Shown in pieces: positions 35,510 through 46,460 of a DNA stretch of 64,000 bases (its first letter is position 1; every line of letters begins with the position of its first letter). The position numbers and the translations under genes were made by a program. The notes beneath the pieces were generated by a model, which searched no databases, was not told the origin of the DNA, and saw nothing but the letters and a program-made list of their open reading frames with translations. Source of the DNA: Eunapius fragilis (taxonomy: Eukaryota; Porifera; Demospongiae; Spongillida; Spongillidae); contig OY811971.1 in the NCBI GenBank assembly GCA_963681505.1, forward strand, positions 5,245,408-5,309,407, given 5' to 3'.

Positions 35510-37660
35510 AAAGAGTTTTCCACCAGCCCTGTCAGCAGTATTTTGGTATCACTAGTGGTGGTCATGTTGACACTGTTGGTGTTCTGATCCACAATGCCAT
35601 ACTGGATGGTGTAGTGGAGGATAACCCAACCTCCATTATCAGATGGGGGGACCCAGGTAATGCTGACTGATGGCATAGTTATCAGAGCAGCTATTACATT
35701 TATAACTGTTATTGGAGCTATGGAGAGAAGGGAATGGGGAGGAGGGAGCATCAGCAGGTTTGGTACTTCCTATCACCCACCCCCTAAAAATGATGTGACA
35801 TGATGTACACTAAGATGGGACACTCCCCCCTGCCCTCAGGATGCTCTATCATAGCAAGCAATGAGAGACCACACACTTTGCAACAGTCATGGAAACGTAC
35901 GATCCACTAATTAAATATCTGATTGGTTGCTGGGGGGCGATGGGTCCCCAGTGCCTGCAGCATTGACTGCTTCCACTACAGTTACAGGGATGGAGAGGGA
36001 GGAGGAGGGAGGGAGGGAGGGATGGATGTGGTGGTATTGGAAGGACAGCTGGTGCTCCAGGAAGATGTACAAGTGTAGCAAACAGTCCAGCTAGCCAAGG
36101 GAGCAGTGGTGCTAGTGTTGGTGGGTGTGGTCTGGAGAGGACCAAATACATTTTTAATGCCAATAACCACGCTGTGCTAAGGCGTAGACATTGGTAGAAC
36201 AACAGACTTCATGGATCTTATTGTCAACCACAAACATTATGGGTTGGTAGGGAACCAAACGATGAACAAAAACTAAACCTTTTACAACCTTTACAGTCTG
36301 GAAAGAATTATTGTCATTCAATTGCAATTAGAGAATGGGAACATTAATTGTGACTTTGAAAGCTGAATATACACTTGATAGAGGTAGTGTTAATAGTAGG
36401 AAGGGGAGGAGAGGAGTAGGGAGAGGAGAGGGAGAGATGACATATGCTCACCGCCCACATGATGGTCAGTTGGGTGGAGCTGTCTGCCACCAAGCTAGTG
36501 ATGGTGGGTGCCGCTGGTCCTGTGGTGGTAGAAGGGTTAAAGCAATTTACATTAATAACAGGGACTCACTCAAAGAAATGGTGGTTGAGGTGATGTCAGT
36601 AGGATTACTGACCAGACCAACAGCATTGGTCAGTCTGACATGCTAGTTGGAGTAAGAATATAGACCAGTGACGGTAGCAGATGTCCCCATGGGGAAGGTC
36701 TGGGACCTGGTACCATTCTGAGGGTACCTGTCCACCTCATAGCTGATGACAACACTGGGCAGGTTTAGAGTAGCCATAAAACCCAACGGACCAGCTCAGA
36801 AAGATGGAGGAGTTGCCTGAGTAGGTTACCGCCAAATTGGAGGAAGAATCAGGAGGCACTGGGGAGGAGGAGAGCAGAGGAATGGGGAGGAGGAGCAGAG
36901 GAATGGGGAGGAGAGATCTTGAGTTTGAAAATCAGCCAGGGGAATGTGGTATTAGGATGTGGGACAAGTTATTATTAAGTTATGTCTGATAAGTTATTAC
37001 GCAGCATTAGAGTAAAAGCGTGGGTCTTGAAGGAAAATGTGTTGCCATGCCAACAGGTGACTTTAAACCAACATTCCCACAACTCACCCTGCACATTCAG
37101 CCTCACTGTGCTGGAGGACACGCCCCTAAAGTTGGAAGCACTACAACTGTAGGTCCCAGTGTCCACCAGGGGTGATGTGGTGAGGGTGGTAGAGGTGGAG
37201 GTGGACTGGGTGATGAAGCGACCCTGGGAGGAGGTGAGGACACTCCTGTTGGGGTGGGTCCAGACAACGTTGGGGACAGGGAGGCCATCAAAGGTACAGT
37301 TCAGCTTAACACTGAGGCCCTGGGGCATGTAGGCAGTGGACTGTGATGATGTGATGATGTGTGGGTCTGTGGGGACATGGGGTAAATGATGGCAATGTTC
37401 CGCCATTATGGAGGTCACTCACAGTAGACTACCACCTGGGTGGAGCCTGTCACATTGGCCACTCCATTGGCATTCCATTGCAACTTTTTAACACATGTGT
37501 CGCTAACCAGCTGCGGTACGGTGGGTACAGTAGCAGTTACTTGGGTTGATATGGTGTTCCCAAGAGGGTTCAGCCATGATTGGCCAAGTAATGCAACAGC
37601 TGATGAAGTAACAGTGACCACTGTTAAGTGGTTTCTGGTTTCAGTATTTACTAAAGATGG
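35510..37660 (-). pseudogene. Ig/fibronectin III surface-protein gene, damaged
   Basis: Minus-strand exons: about 37625-37418 (ending VVVY, in phase with the next), 37366-37088, about 36854-36560, 36519-36452, about 35999-35908, 35717-35510. The 37366 exon is a complete I-set Ig domain (KLNCTFDGLPVPNVVW .. DTGTYSCSASNFRG). The following exons give FnIII pieces (LPSVVISYEVDRYPQNGT; PAAPTITSLVADSSTQLTI; VTVVEAVNAAGTGDPSPP; SVSITWVPPSDNGG..IQYG). Such arrays are typical of receptor tyrosine kinases or phosphatases and adhesion molecules. Two lesions lie in the first FnIII exon: a one-base frame change near 36775 and an in-frame TAG at 36645-36643. Several exon borders are weak. It is a decaying gene or a collapsed assembly. 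No signal peptide, membrane segment or kinase was found within reach. Confidence 0.55.
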
Positions 37661-37978
37661 TTAATCCATAACCGAATTCATCCCTTCCATCTCGACTCCA
37701 GACCCAAATGTTGGTCATGCACAGGCCCATGCATGCAATAGTGTGGGTCCAGAGCTGAGTCAATATATGACACTAGCATGACAAAGCAGTGAATCCAAGT
37801 AGTAGACTACCCAGTAATAGCTTCGCTTTGAAAATCTCCAAGTCGCGGTCACTTTTTAAAATGGGAAGAAAAAAATATATATACAACTAATTGAGGCCAT
37901 TATACATCTTGTATAGACGTCTATCTGATGCATATAACGTCACGTCTAAACTATCTCGCGATCGAAGTCTTTGCGACG

Positions 37979-38007
37979 GGGGGGGGAGGGGGGGGGGGGG
38001 GAGGGGG
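37979..38007. repeat. long G run
   Basis: About 29 bases, nearly all G with two A interruptions. No gene is seen from 37665 to 39210. Confidence 0.85.
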
Positions 38008-38301
38008 GCTGTACTGGATGGAAAGGAAGAGAGCTGGTTTTCCAAAGTTGAAGTTTGTGACATCTATGGCAGATGGGGAGTTATTGTGGCGATCCTGAAA
38101 AAGCTCAGAAAGCTGTACTGTAAGAGTATACATTGGACCTCCCCTCCCCTCGATAGTTCCATGAAGACCCCTTCATCTTGGAACAGGCCACCAGTGGATG
38201 CTCTACATCCCATCTCCACCAGTAGACATCCCCTCCTCCACATGTAATTCCCACCCTCCTTCACATGTAATTCCCACCTCCTTCAATCCTATAATTATGG
38301 C

Positions 38302-38402
38302 TGAAGGCATCCCCGCTAGATCAACGATGGCTAATGATTCCTAAAAATGAAGGCCATTCCCTGATATTGCATCGGCAAGCGGGATCAGCATGCGCATCGA
38401 CA
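38302..38402. repeat. dispersed repeat of about 100 bp (copy 2)
   Basis: Partner of 32452-32552. It lies immediately left of the fold-back at 38433-38780 and may belong to the same element. Confidence 0.6.
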
Positions 38403-38432
38403 CATCTGAGTAAGGCATCATACATCTGAGTC

Positions 38433-38780
38433 AGGCATCACGCCGCGTCACGTAATGAGGAATGCAACGAAATTGGCTTAAACAACGGGCGTACATGGCC
38501 GTTGAAGGTAATTTAGAAGAGGTTGTAGCTGATGCGGTGAGAGATATATCAGACTGAAAGAAATGTAGCTTCGAGTGATGAGTCGGTGAGTAAAACAGCA
38601 AATACATCTCGTCTACTGACGAACTCATCTATCACGGCTCGGAGCTACTTTTTTTTTCAGTCTGGTATACCCCAGCTCTCTCACCACTTCAGCTACAACC
38701 ACTTCTAAATTGCTTCGATCAACCGCTATGCGCGTGGGTGTTGTTTGCAAGCTCATTACGTGACGCTGCGTGACGTAAAT
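38433..38780. mobile_element. fold-back element (about 350 bp)
   Basis: The arms are 38433 to about 38576 and about 38655 to 38780, inverted. Matching landmarks are CGCGTCACGTAATGAG with its counterpart in CTCATTACGTGACGCTGCG, and GTGGTTGTAGCTGAAGTGGT (complement of the right arm) with GAGGTTGTAGCTGATGCGGT. Identity is moderate, so it is old. There is no ORF. Confidence 0.75.
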
Positions 38781-39210
38781 GCATGTCAACCATATTCTTT
38801 CAGGTGAGGCATCGCCAGCCTCCCCCTCAGTGTCGTTAAAATTGTCAGATCAGACGTTCACTCGCGATCGACGGACAACCCGAAGGGTAGAAGAAAAATT
38901 TGTTTGCCGGAACTCGCCTATGCATGGGGATCATGATAATCCGACCGAAATCAAAAATACGTGCCATTCTATAGCTAGTCTCCAAGCCTTCTTCTCTTTC
39001 ATTAATATTATCAACTTATATATCTTTGTATAAAACCCTCATGCAGCTTGGTTATCAGGTTTCATACCAAACTATACTGATACGTGGATAACAAAATGAT
39101 TGATTTCCAAATGGTGCACGGCAACTGTGAAATTATATATTAATAGGAGATCTTATTTATTAATAGTCTGATACACACATTGATGATAGAACGATGGCAC
39201 AGTGACCGTG

Positions 39211-41308
39211 TCACAACATGCTGGAAGTTGTAGAGACATTAGAAAGATCCCTTTGTAGTACATCCTCTGACCAATAGCCATCTGGGTATGGCTGGGAACA
39301 ATCAGTCTCTTTCACTTCTACTGCCTGTGAATCAGATGACTGGTGCAGTGAATCCAGTTGGCTTTCAACAGAAAAGAAAACAGCATGGTGTGATGTCAGT
39401 GTTGGTTTGAAGTCAGGATCAATTTTCTGAGCCGGAGAAAATATAATTACACCTACCCACAATATCTGCATGAGGAAGAAAATGGCACGACCTACCTCAA
39501 TATTTGTACATCCTAATGACTGAAGGTCATGAGACCTATGAAGAAACAATTGAAGAAACAATTTTTAAAAAATCGTACAATACAACTGATATACACTGCA
39601 TGATAGTTTGGATTTACAATATATTTACTACTGATCAAATGTGGTACAAATGTGTTGTAAATATGGTGGGATGTGACATCAACACAATAGTAATTATAAA
39701 AGGATTCATTTACTATAGTGGAAACTACCACATGTGCACATTTGTACCACATATGATCAGTAGTAAATATAAACTTTCATGCAGTGATAGAGTAACCCAA
39801 TACATCACTGCATACCTCATCAGAGCCATCTTGTACCTTTGAATGAATCTGCTTACAATAGCAGTGACCAAGAAGAGCAGAGCAAATGAGATGGTGGCCA
39901 TAATGCTAATGGTGACATAACCAGGAGTACACCTCAAGAACGTGCACGTTGTTTTGAGATTAGTGCTCAAACTAGATGGTGGGATATCCACATAGGATGC
40001 TGTCATATCCACATGAGAGGGTGTGATGTCCGTAAAAGATGGTATCATATCCACATGTGTAGTGACCATAACATGTGTGACTGTGGTTACTATGTATGAC
40101 AAAGGCAATGAAGAAACTGAGGGCAAGCTTGAAGGAGAGGAATGGTCGTAGCTGCCTTGATTGCTAGATGTTATTAGTTGAGAAGGTTGTATTTGAGGTG
40201 CCGGTGTGTAGGAAAATATCAAAGCTGTTGAGATGGTCCGGTCCCCAGAACTGGTAGGTTTAATCAAGTAGGAGGGACTTGTGTAAGGCAACTGAACAAC
40301 ACAACTCGTTGGACGCACAAAGAACCGTAGTGATGGCGGTATGTTATAAAGAGAGTAACAAGCAGAAAAGTAACAAGTGGAGTTAGGTGTTGTAGCCACA
40401 CGGGTCAATGTAGTAGAACCTGTCTCTGTCAGTACATCTTGTAAACTCACGGGAGAGGCTGTGATGGCCTATATCAGAGCAGTATTTTCAAACGGCTTAT
40501 AAGTTTGCATTGCATTCATGTCAATTAGTTTTTAATATCATTTTATAGAAAACGAAGCCTACAACAAAAACAATTATGCATGTGCATGGTTACCAGCCTG
40601 GTGTGCATGGTTACCAGCCTGGTGTGGTGTACTTGATAGCTAGCTATTAGTAAACCGTAGAATACCAGATTCAATGACCCCTTACGAGAAACCCTAAAAG
40701 AAAGGTATGCATGTGGTGGCGTGAAGGGTTTTGGAGATACGCTTGTTTCAAAGACATGCCTTTTTTAATACTTTTAGGGTCTCACGTAAGGGGTCGTAAA
40801 ATCTGGTATTCTACGGTACGAATTTGTATTATGGTTATGCCTTTAGGAATGAAACACCTCGAGGAGATATTTGCATGCATGCACGCATAAAACAGCCGAT
40901 CAAGCCATAACAGCTAGCGTCTTATCGCTGTCATGTATATGCGTATATATAACCACACGTCCATGAAGGTGCTACTTACTGGCGCTCCGATTGGGTTGAT
41001 GCACGTGTACTCTAGACCCATTACGTACACGGGCTGCTTTATGTTCCAAGCCAGAACCAGTTTATCGGTGTTGCACGTTGGCATGGTAAGCGCGTCAGAA
41101 GGGTAGGTACTCTCTGGAAGTGCACAGTACAATGATATACTATATCTCTTGGTATGGTAGTGCGCCTTTTCCAAAGCTTGCATGGCCCATTCTGTTGCAT
41201 ATACATATACCATTTACCATTTTGACAGCTGGCTCTAAATCCCCCGACCTTCGAGATCCGTGCGGGAGCGCTTAGCAGAAGCAAGGCCAGTCGCACGATG
41301 TCTGGCAT
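39211..41308 (-). CDS. type I single-pass membrane protein, local family member 2
   Basis: Exons: 41308-41218 (ATG, signal peptide MPDIVRLALLLLSAPARISK), 41113-40980, 40468-39816, 39535-39496, 39426-39211. Same structure as the gene at 30166-31919: CNTDKLVLAWNIKQ block, second Cys block (STCYFSACY), Ser/Thr stalk with HVDMTASYVDI repeats, transmembrane helix near ISIMATISFALLFLVTA, tail with KIDPDFKPTL and DGYWSEDV, here extended by about 15 residues to SSML. The intron 39815-39536 is longer than in paralog 1 because of a MITE. The reading frame is fully open. It has no known family. Probably a surface protein with heavy O-glycosylation. Confidence 0.7.
39594..39786. mobile_element. MITE in intron 3 of membrane-protein gene 2
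   Basis: Inverted arms of about 50 bp, starting CACTGCATGATAGTTT (39594) and ending AAACTTTCATGCAGTG (39771-39786). The inner arms share TTTACTACTGATCA and GTGGTACAAATGTG with their complements. The matching intron of gene 1 is only 56 bp and lacks it, so the insertion postdates their split. Confidence 0.85.
40653..40818. mobile_element. palindromic MITE (about 165 bp)
   Basis: Arms CCGTAGAATACCAGATT (from 40655) and its near complement AATCTGGTATTCTACGG (to 40816). Further in, GACCCCTTACGAGAAACCC pairs with GGGTCTCACGTAAGGGGTC. It lies in intron 2 of membrane-protein gene 2. There is no ORF. Confidence 0.85.
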
Positions 41309-41996
41309 TGACAGATCAAATAAATAGCCACTCCCTAAGCTTATACGAATGAATTCATTAGCCGGAAGCATGCTGTGGGTGATCATGTGATATAATGACA
41401 CAATTATTCCTGGTCAGGGCAATTCTGGCAAATGACTCTTAGGTAGGTCTAGCATTCGTATTCTATGTATTTTAGTTTTTTAATGTACTTCTTTTGTTTC
41501 AACCTTTTTATTGATGAACATGTACATAGAAGAATACAAGAGAATATTTTACAATGCAACACATAATAACTATCTATTAAGGTTAGTTAAATAAATTATC
41601 TTGGAATGCTCTACTAAGGATTGCCCTGACGTTGGCACTAACAAGGGTCTGGTTTGGCCCCCCCCCCCCCCGCCCATATAGAGCTGCAATGGCTATGGAC
41701 TTTGTCTGGTACCCAATCAGGAAGCAAGCTGAGATAATGCCCACCACTTAGCTTCTGTACCCTAGCAACCATATGTCTCCACTGTAAGTGGGATGGACAC
41801 CCATCCCAGTTCAGCACATTTGGCAGCATTTGGACCTATGCTTGCTTTCCTTGGTGGCGAAGGCTGCAGACCCTGCTGTCACACTCGCTTCAGGTACACT
41901 GTTAGAAACTAGCAGTGATATGACAGTGAAGTTGAATCCAGCTGGCTTGCCCATCATCCAATTTGCAGCAATAACATCAGCTGGTCGTTTGCTGTG

Positions 41997-42895
41997 CTCA
42001 TGAAAACCATAACCACTCCCCACCTCTACCTGCTCATGAAGACCATAACCACTCCCCACCTCCACTTGCTCATGAAGACCATGACCACTCCCCACCTCCA
42101 CCTGCTCATGAAGACCATAACCACTCCCCACCTCCACCTGCTCATGAAGACCATAACCACTCCCCACCTCCACTTGCTCATGAAGACCATGACCACTCCC
42201 CACCTCCACCTGCTCATGAAGACCATAACCACTCCCCACCTCTACCTGCTCATGAAGACCATAACCACTCCCCACCTCTACCTGCTCATGAAGACCATAA
42301 CCACTCCCCACCTCCACTTGCTCATGAAGACCATGACCACTCCCCACCTCCACTTGCTCATGAAGACCATGACCACTCCCCACCTCCACCTGCTCATGAA
42401 GACCATAACCACTCCCCACCTCCACCTGCTCATGAAGACCATAACCACTCCCCACCTCTACCTGCTCATGAAGACCATAACCACTCCCCACCTCTACCTG
42501 CTCATGAAGACCATAACCACCCCCAACCTCCACCTGCTCATGAAGACCATAACCACTCCCCACCTCTACCTGCTCATGAAGACCATAACCACTCCCAACC
42601 TCTACCTGCTCATGAAGACCATAACCACTCCCCACCTCTACCTGCTCATGAAAACCATAACCACTCCCCACCTCTACCTGCTCATGAAGACCATAACCAG
42701 TCCCCACCTCTACCTGCTCATGAAGACCATAACCACTCCCCACCTCTACCTGCTCATGAAGACCATAACCACTCCCCACCTCTACCTGCTCATGAAGACC
42801 ATAACCACTCCCCACCTCTACCTGCTCATGAAGACCATAACCACTCCCCACCTCTACCTGCTCATGAAGACCATAACCACTCCCCACCTCTACCT
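41997..42895. repeat. 36-bp minisatellite, 25 units, in frame inside the endonuclease region of copy A
   Basis: Each unit encodes VEVGSGYGLHEQ on the minus strand. Variants are GTG, GGG, GHG and GFHE, so units differ by one or two bases. The array keeps the 397-codon frame from 43004 to 41811 open. The opposite strand is also open (LLMKTITTPHLY). The paralogous copy B has 6 units, so the array has expanded or contracted independently. Confidence 0.95.
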
Positions 42896-43114
42896 GAACA
42901 CCAACACAGGCTCTTCGGCATGACTCCACAAAAACATCCCATAGCCTGTTATGGCAGATGACGACATCACCTCCGTGCTTGCAAGTCAAAGTGTGGTGAA
43001 CCATGCCACGGAGTCCAAGGAATGAGCTGGGCAGTAGGGACAGCTAGCACGCTGTGTGAGTGATATTAGTACTCATGCCTAGCCACCACTGCTTGGCTGT
43101 TTGAAATTCCAATA

Positions 43115-43445
43115 GGGCATGGGAACAGGCACTGCTCAGTTGAAGTAGAGGAGGTATTGGGCTTCGCAGCCAGCCTGTGTTTCGAATCAACACCTAGTCA
43201 CCACCTTGTCCATTCTATCAAAGAATATAATGATCATATTCCACTGACTGAGGCCATTACAAAAGAAACAGTCTCTCACACGGCTTGCCATCAAAAAGAC
43301 ATTTCCTGCAAACTTGTTGATAGCCAGTTTAATAATTGATACTAATTCATCTTTGCCAGACAGAGCACTTCTATTATCGGTATCTTCCCCCCATGCTGGA
43401 GCCTGGCTTTCTGTTATCCCTACTCGAGGGGTTAACTTACAGCTT
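43115..43445 (+). other. inverted block inside retrotransposon copy A
   Basis: The segment is in the plus orientation while its flanks are in minus sense. It reads, on the plus strand, GFAASLCFESTPSHHLVHSI and later the ending LSVSSPHAGAWLSVIP (after frame changes). Copy B holds the same block (53440-53788) in the same direction as its own flanks. A local inversion in copy A is the simplest explanation. Confidence 0.7.
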
Positions 43446-44869
43446 GACCCAAGACAAAGGAATGGCAAACCAAAATCCCCCACATTGGCGCGAGATGAGT
43501 ACAGCAACTTGGGAGTCCACAGAGCCAACTTCCTTTAACTGTGTGAGAAACTTGGAGGCCATTGCACATTTCTGGGTGGCACAGAATATAGCATCACCGA
43601 TAGGAACCTGTTCCCAGAATTTAAAAATGACTTATTTAGCCTTAACCATTGTTACAATTTTAGGGGCTTTTTTGCTGCTACTATCGGAATTGTTCAAAAT
43701 GATTTTTAAAAAGTAATTGCTTATTCAACTTGTAGTCAATTAGGTTATATGGTTATGGTTTGCAGAATATCTAATTATTCTACAAGCTTATTTCATTAAT
43801 TTTAATAATTGGTTTTCCAAATAACCTGCAGGGGTACATTAGACCTTTTCATCATAGATGGAAACATGCTGAGGTCACTCAAGCTGAACCATTCACATTT
43901 AGCTGCATTAATAAAGAGACCTAATGTGGGTCCTCGTTCCTGGATAATGGAAAGTGCTCTAGTATCATCCTGGTACCAAAGCATAAATGAGCAGACTTGA
44001 ACAACCTTGCAATACCAGTCTGAAGAACAAGGGGCTTATTGGGTCACCTTGCTGGACACCAACTTTTGAACTCATGGTGCCTAAATGGTGCCTCAACAAA
44101 GGATGCTGGCTATAGCGCCATCGCCCATGGAAGCAACTCAGGAAAGCAGGTAGCACAATCATTCAACAAGGCTTGGTGAGAAACAAGATTGAATGCATTA
44201 CACATATCTATCTTCAGCACTGTAAAGTCCTGAGTCGTCTGTCCAATGTTCTTCAATACAAGATCCGAGACCATGAATTACTTTCTCTGCTCCGGATGGA
44301 CAGGCCACTCCAAATTGATGAGGACCAAAATAATCACTTGTCTAAGACTTTCCCGCTGCACAAAGACATTTCACAACCAAACGTCGCAAGGCTTCCCCAA
44401 TAGCAATGGGACTAATGTCCAGGGAGAAATCAGCTTTGTCCTTCATCAGATCTGAGAGACTGCCTCCAGATAAATATTTCGAAACAAGCACTGGAACTTT
44501 CCTAAGGCCAGCAAGTTAACAAGATCTCTGAGAGATGAACATATGGGAAATTGTAAGAGGACTTCCGCTGCATCTAAAAGATATTGGATAAGAAGACCGG
44601 AGGGTCCATATCACAAGAGAATCAGATAAAGAAGGCCTCTATATAGAAAAGAAGAAGGTCTATGAGTGCGACAGTATCTCTCAGTGGGTTCAGAATATTA
44701 TTGGTAACAATTGTACAAATTAAAAGTCAACCCAGGCCTTTGCCTGCATGGGTTGCATGCATATGATGGGCTCTGACACAAGCGTATTCCAAATATGATG
44801 CACAGCTGCATGCTGTAGGGGTTCTTGGAACTACCACCAAATGGTATGTTGTTACATCATGACGCATGC

Positions 44870-44998
44870 AACAAGGGATCAACAATGATATGAAAAATTA
44901 ATTTGAAGTCCTAAATATTTAGCAATCTAGAATGTACATGCTGTACAAATGTGCCAAGTATAGGACTTTTAAATTTTTTGCATCATCGTTGATCCCTT
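44870..44998. mobile_element. small fold-back element (about 130 bp)
   Basis: AAGGGATCAACAATGAT (from about 44872) pairs with ATCGTTGATCCCTT (to about 44997). The pairing extends about 45 bp inward with mismatches, including AAGTCCT / AGGACTT. Confidence 0.75.
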
Positions 44999-45178
44999 GA
45001 TCCCTTCATTTTTACACCACTGTTGTCTTCAAACTCTTTATACCACCAACTTTCTCAGAGGGTTGGTGTTTTTTTATCTCTTGATTCCTTCATTTTTAAT
45101 CATGAATGATTACGGGGTTTTCATGAAGGGAAATGTTTTAAAATTTAGGATTGAAAATAATTAATATTTTGCATGATT

Positions 45179-45636
45179 GTATTTTTTTACATATAACTAT
45201 ATCGAAATGAAACCCACTTTTTCTTCAAGATCTGCTCTGTAGCTGTCATGACCAGTCCTGCTGTTGTCCTTGTCTCGATTTTCCTTATAACACAATTTAT
45301 TTAAATAACCGCCTTTATGAGTTTGAAAACGAATCTAATATGATTGCTATGTTTTACGCAAAACAATAAATCCATGCTACAATTTTAATTAACTTTGAGT
45401 GTTAATAACTCAATCTAATAGCATATCACATGGTTTTAAGTTAATAGGTCCATTAGTAAGTTATTAACATTTAGCAATTTAATTTGCTTTAAAGCTATTT
45501 ATTGTAGTTTTAATAACTATCACTATTCCATCATTAAATGAATAATGGAATAAATAGTGGTAGTTATTAAAACTACAATAAATAGCTTTTAATAGCTTTT
45601 TTTTCATTTCGATATAGTTATATGTAAAAAAAATAC
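45179..45636. repeat. nested inverted repeats
   Basis: The outer arms are 45179-45212 and 45602-45636 (GTATTTTTTTACATATAACT.. and complement, nearly perfect over 34 bp). The inner hairpin arms are 45491-45533 and 45541-45590 (AAAGCTATTTATTGTAGTTT.. and complement). The outer loop is about 390 bp and AT-rich. It could be one fold-back element inserted inside another. There is no ORF. Confidence 0.85.
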
Positions 45637-45949
45637 ATAACATGATGGATGTGTGAGCAGTGGCAAATGCTCCTTTTACGAAAGAAAGCAATGCTTTTAA
45701 ATGAATACAATTAAGTAATAAAAATATTCTCTATGAGAAAGATGGCGAGAATAATAGTGGTTTAAGGAAGGAAATGAGGGTCATATAACAAGGGGAAATG
45801 TAATAGTCCCATATTTCGCACACAAACAACATAATGTCCTACAAATGGACAAAATAAAGACCTCATCTCTCATCATCATCCTCCAATTTCATCCTCCTTA
45901 CCGTTCTCATCTCCTCCCCTCCGCATTCTCCTCCCCTCCGCATACTCTT

Positions 45950-46460
45950 CCCCTCCTCATCATCCTCCCCTCCTCTTCCTCCCCTCCTCTTCCTCCCCTC
46001 CTCTTCCTCCCCTCCTCTTCCTCCCCTCCTCTTCCTTCCCTCCTCTTCCTCCACTCCTCTTCCTCCCCTCCTCTTCCTCCCCTCCTCTTCCTCCCCTCCT
46101 CTTCCTCCCCTCCTCTTCCTCCCCTCCTCTTCCTCCCCTCCTCTTCCTCCCCTCCTCTTCCTCCCCTCCTCTTCCTCCCCTCCTCTTCCTCCCCTCCCCT
46201 TCCTCCCCTCCTCTTCCTCCCCTCCTCTTCCTCCCCTCCTCTTCCTCTCCTCCTCTTCCTCCCCTCCTCTTCCTCCCCTCCTCTTCCTCCCATCCTCTTC
46301 CTCCTCTACTCTTCCTCCCCTCCTCTTCCTCCCACCCCTCATCTCCTCTACCTCCCCATCCTCTTCCTCCTCTTCCTCTCACCCCTCCTCCTCTTCCTCT
46401 CACTCCTCCTCCTCCTCTTCCTCTCACCCCTCCTACTCCTCCTCCTCCTCCCCTTTACTA
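45950..46460. repeat. CT-rich 14-bp minisatellite
   Basis: About 25 copies of CCTCCCCTCCTCTT with small changes, then less regular CTCCTCCTC. All three minus-strand frames stay open over parts of it because GA-rich DNA lacks stops. This is not coding evidence. The polypurine/polypyrimidine asymmetry could form triplex DNA. From 46460 to 47580 no gene was recognised. Confidence 0.93.

Larger units (their letters stand above)
41640..44530 (-). mobile_element. non-LTR retrotransposon copy A with restriction-like endonuclease end, degenerate
   Basis: On the minus strand, in order: SPIAIGEALRRLV and FGVACPSGAEKVIHGL (finger, about 44440-44290); motif A IDMCNAFNLVSHQALL (about 44220); GVQQGDPISPLFF (motif B, about 44070); a WYQDD box with LGPTLGLFINAAKCEW (about 43980-43880); thumb fragments; then at 42990-41640 TCKHGGDVV..HNRLWDVF..SCRRA and PADVIAANWMMGKPAGF, an HN/PADV pattern expected of an R2/CRE-type restriction-like endonuclease; then the tail ELGW..VE..GC. 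Frameshifts and stops occur throughout the RT part. Two special features are a 36-bp repeat expansion (41997-42895) and an internal inverted block (about 43115-43445). The 3' end faces the start of membrane-protein gene 2. Confidence 0.7.

Noticed and set aside
41994..42923. 309-codon open frame on the plus strand over the 36-bp repeat
   Set aside because: It is the antisense of a tandem repeat with a period of 12 codons and no stops. There is no start context, and it has no coding feature apart from the repeat.
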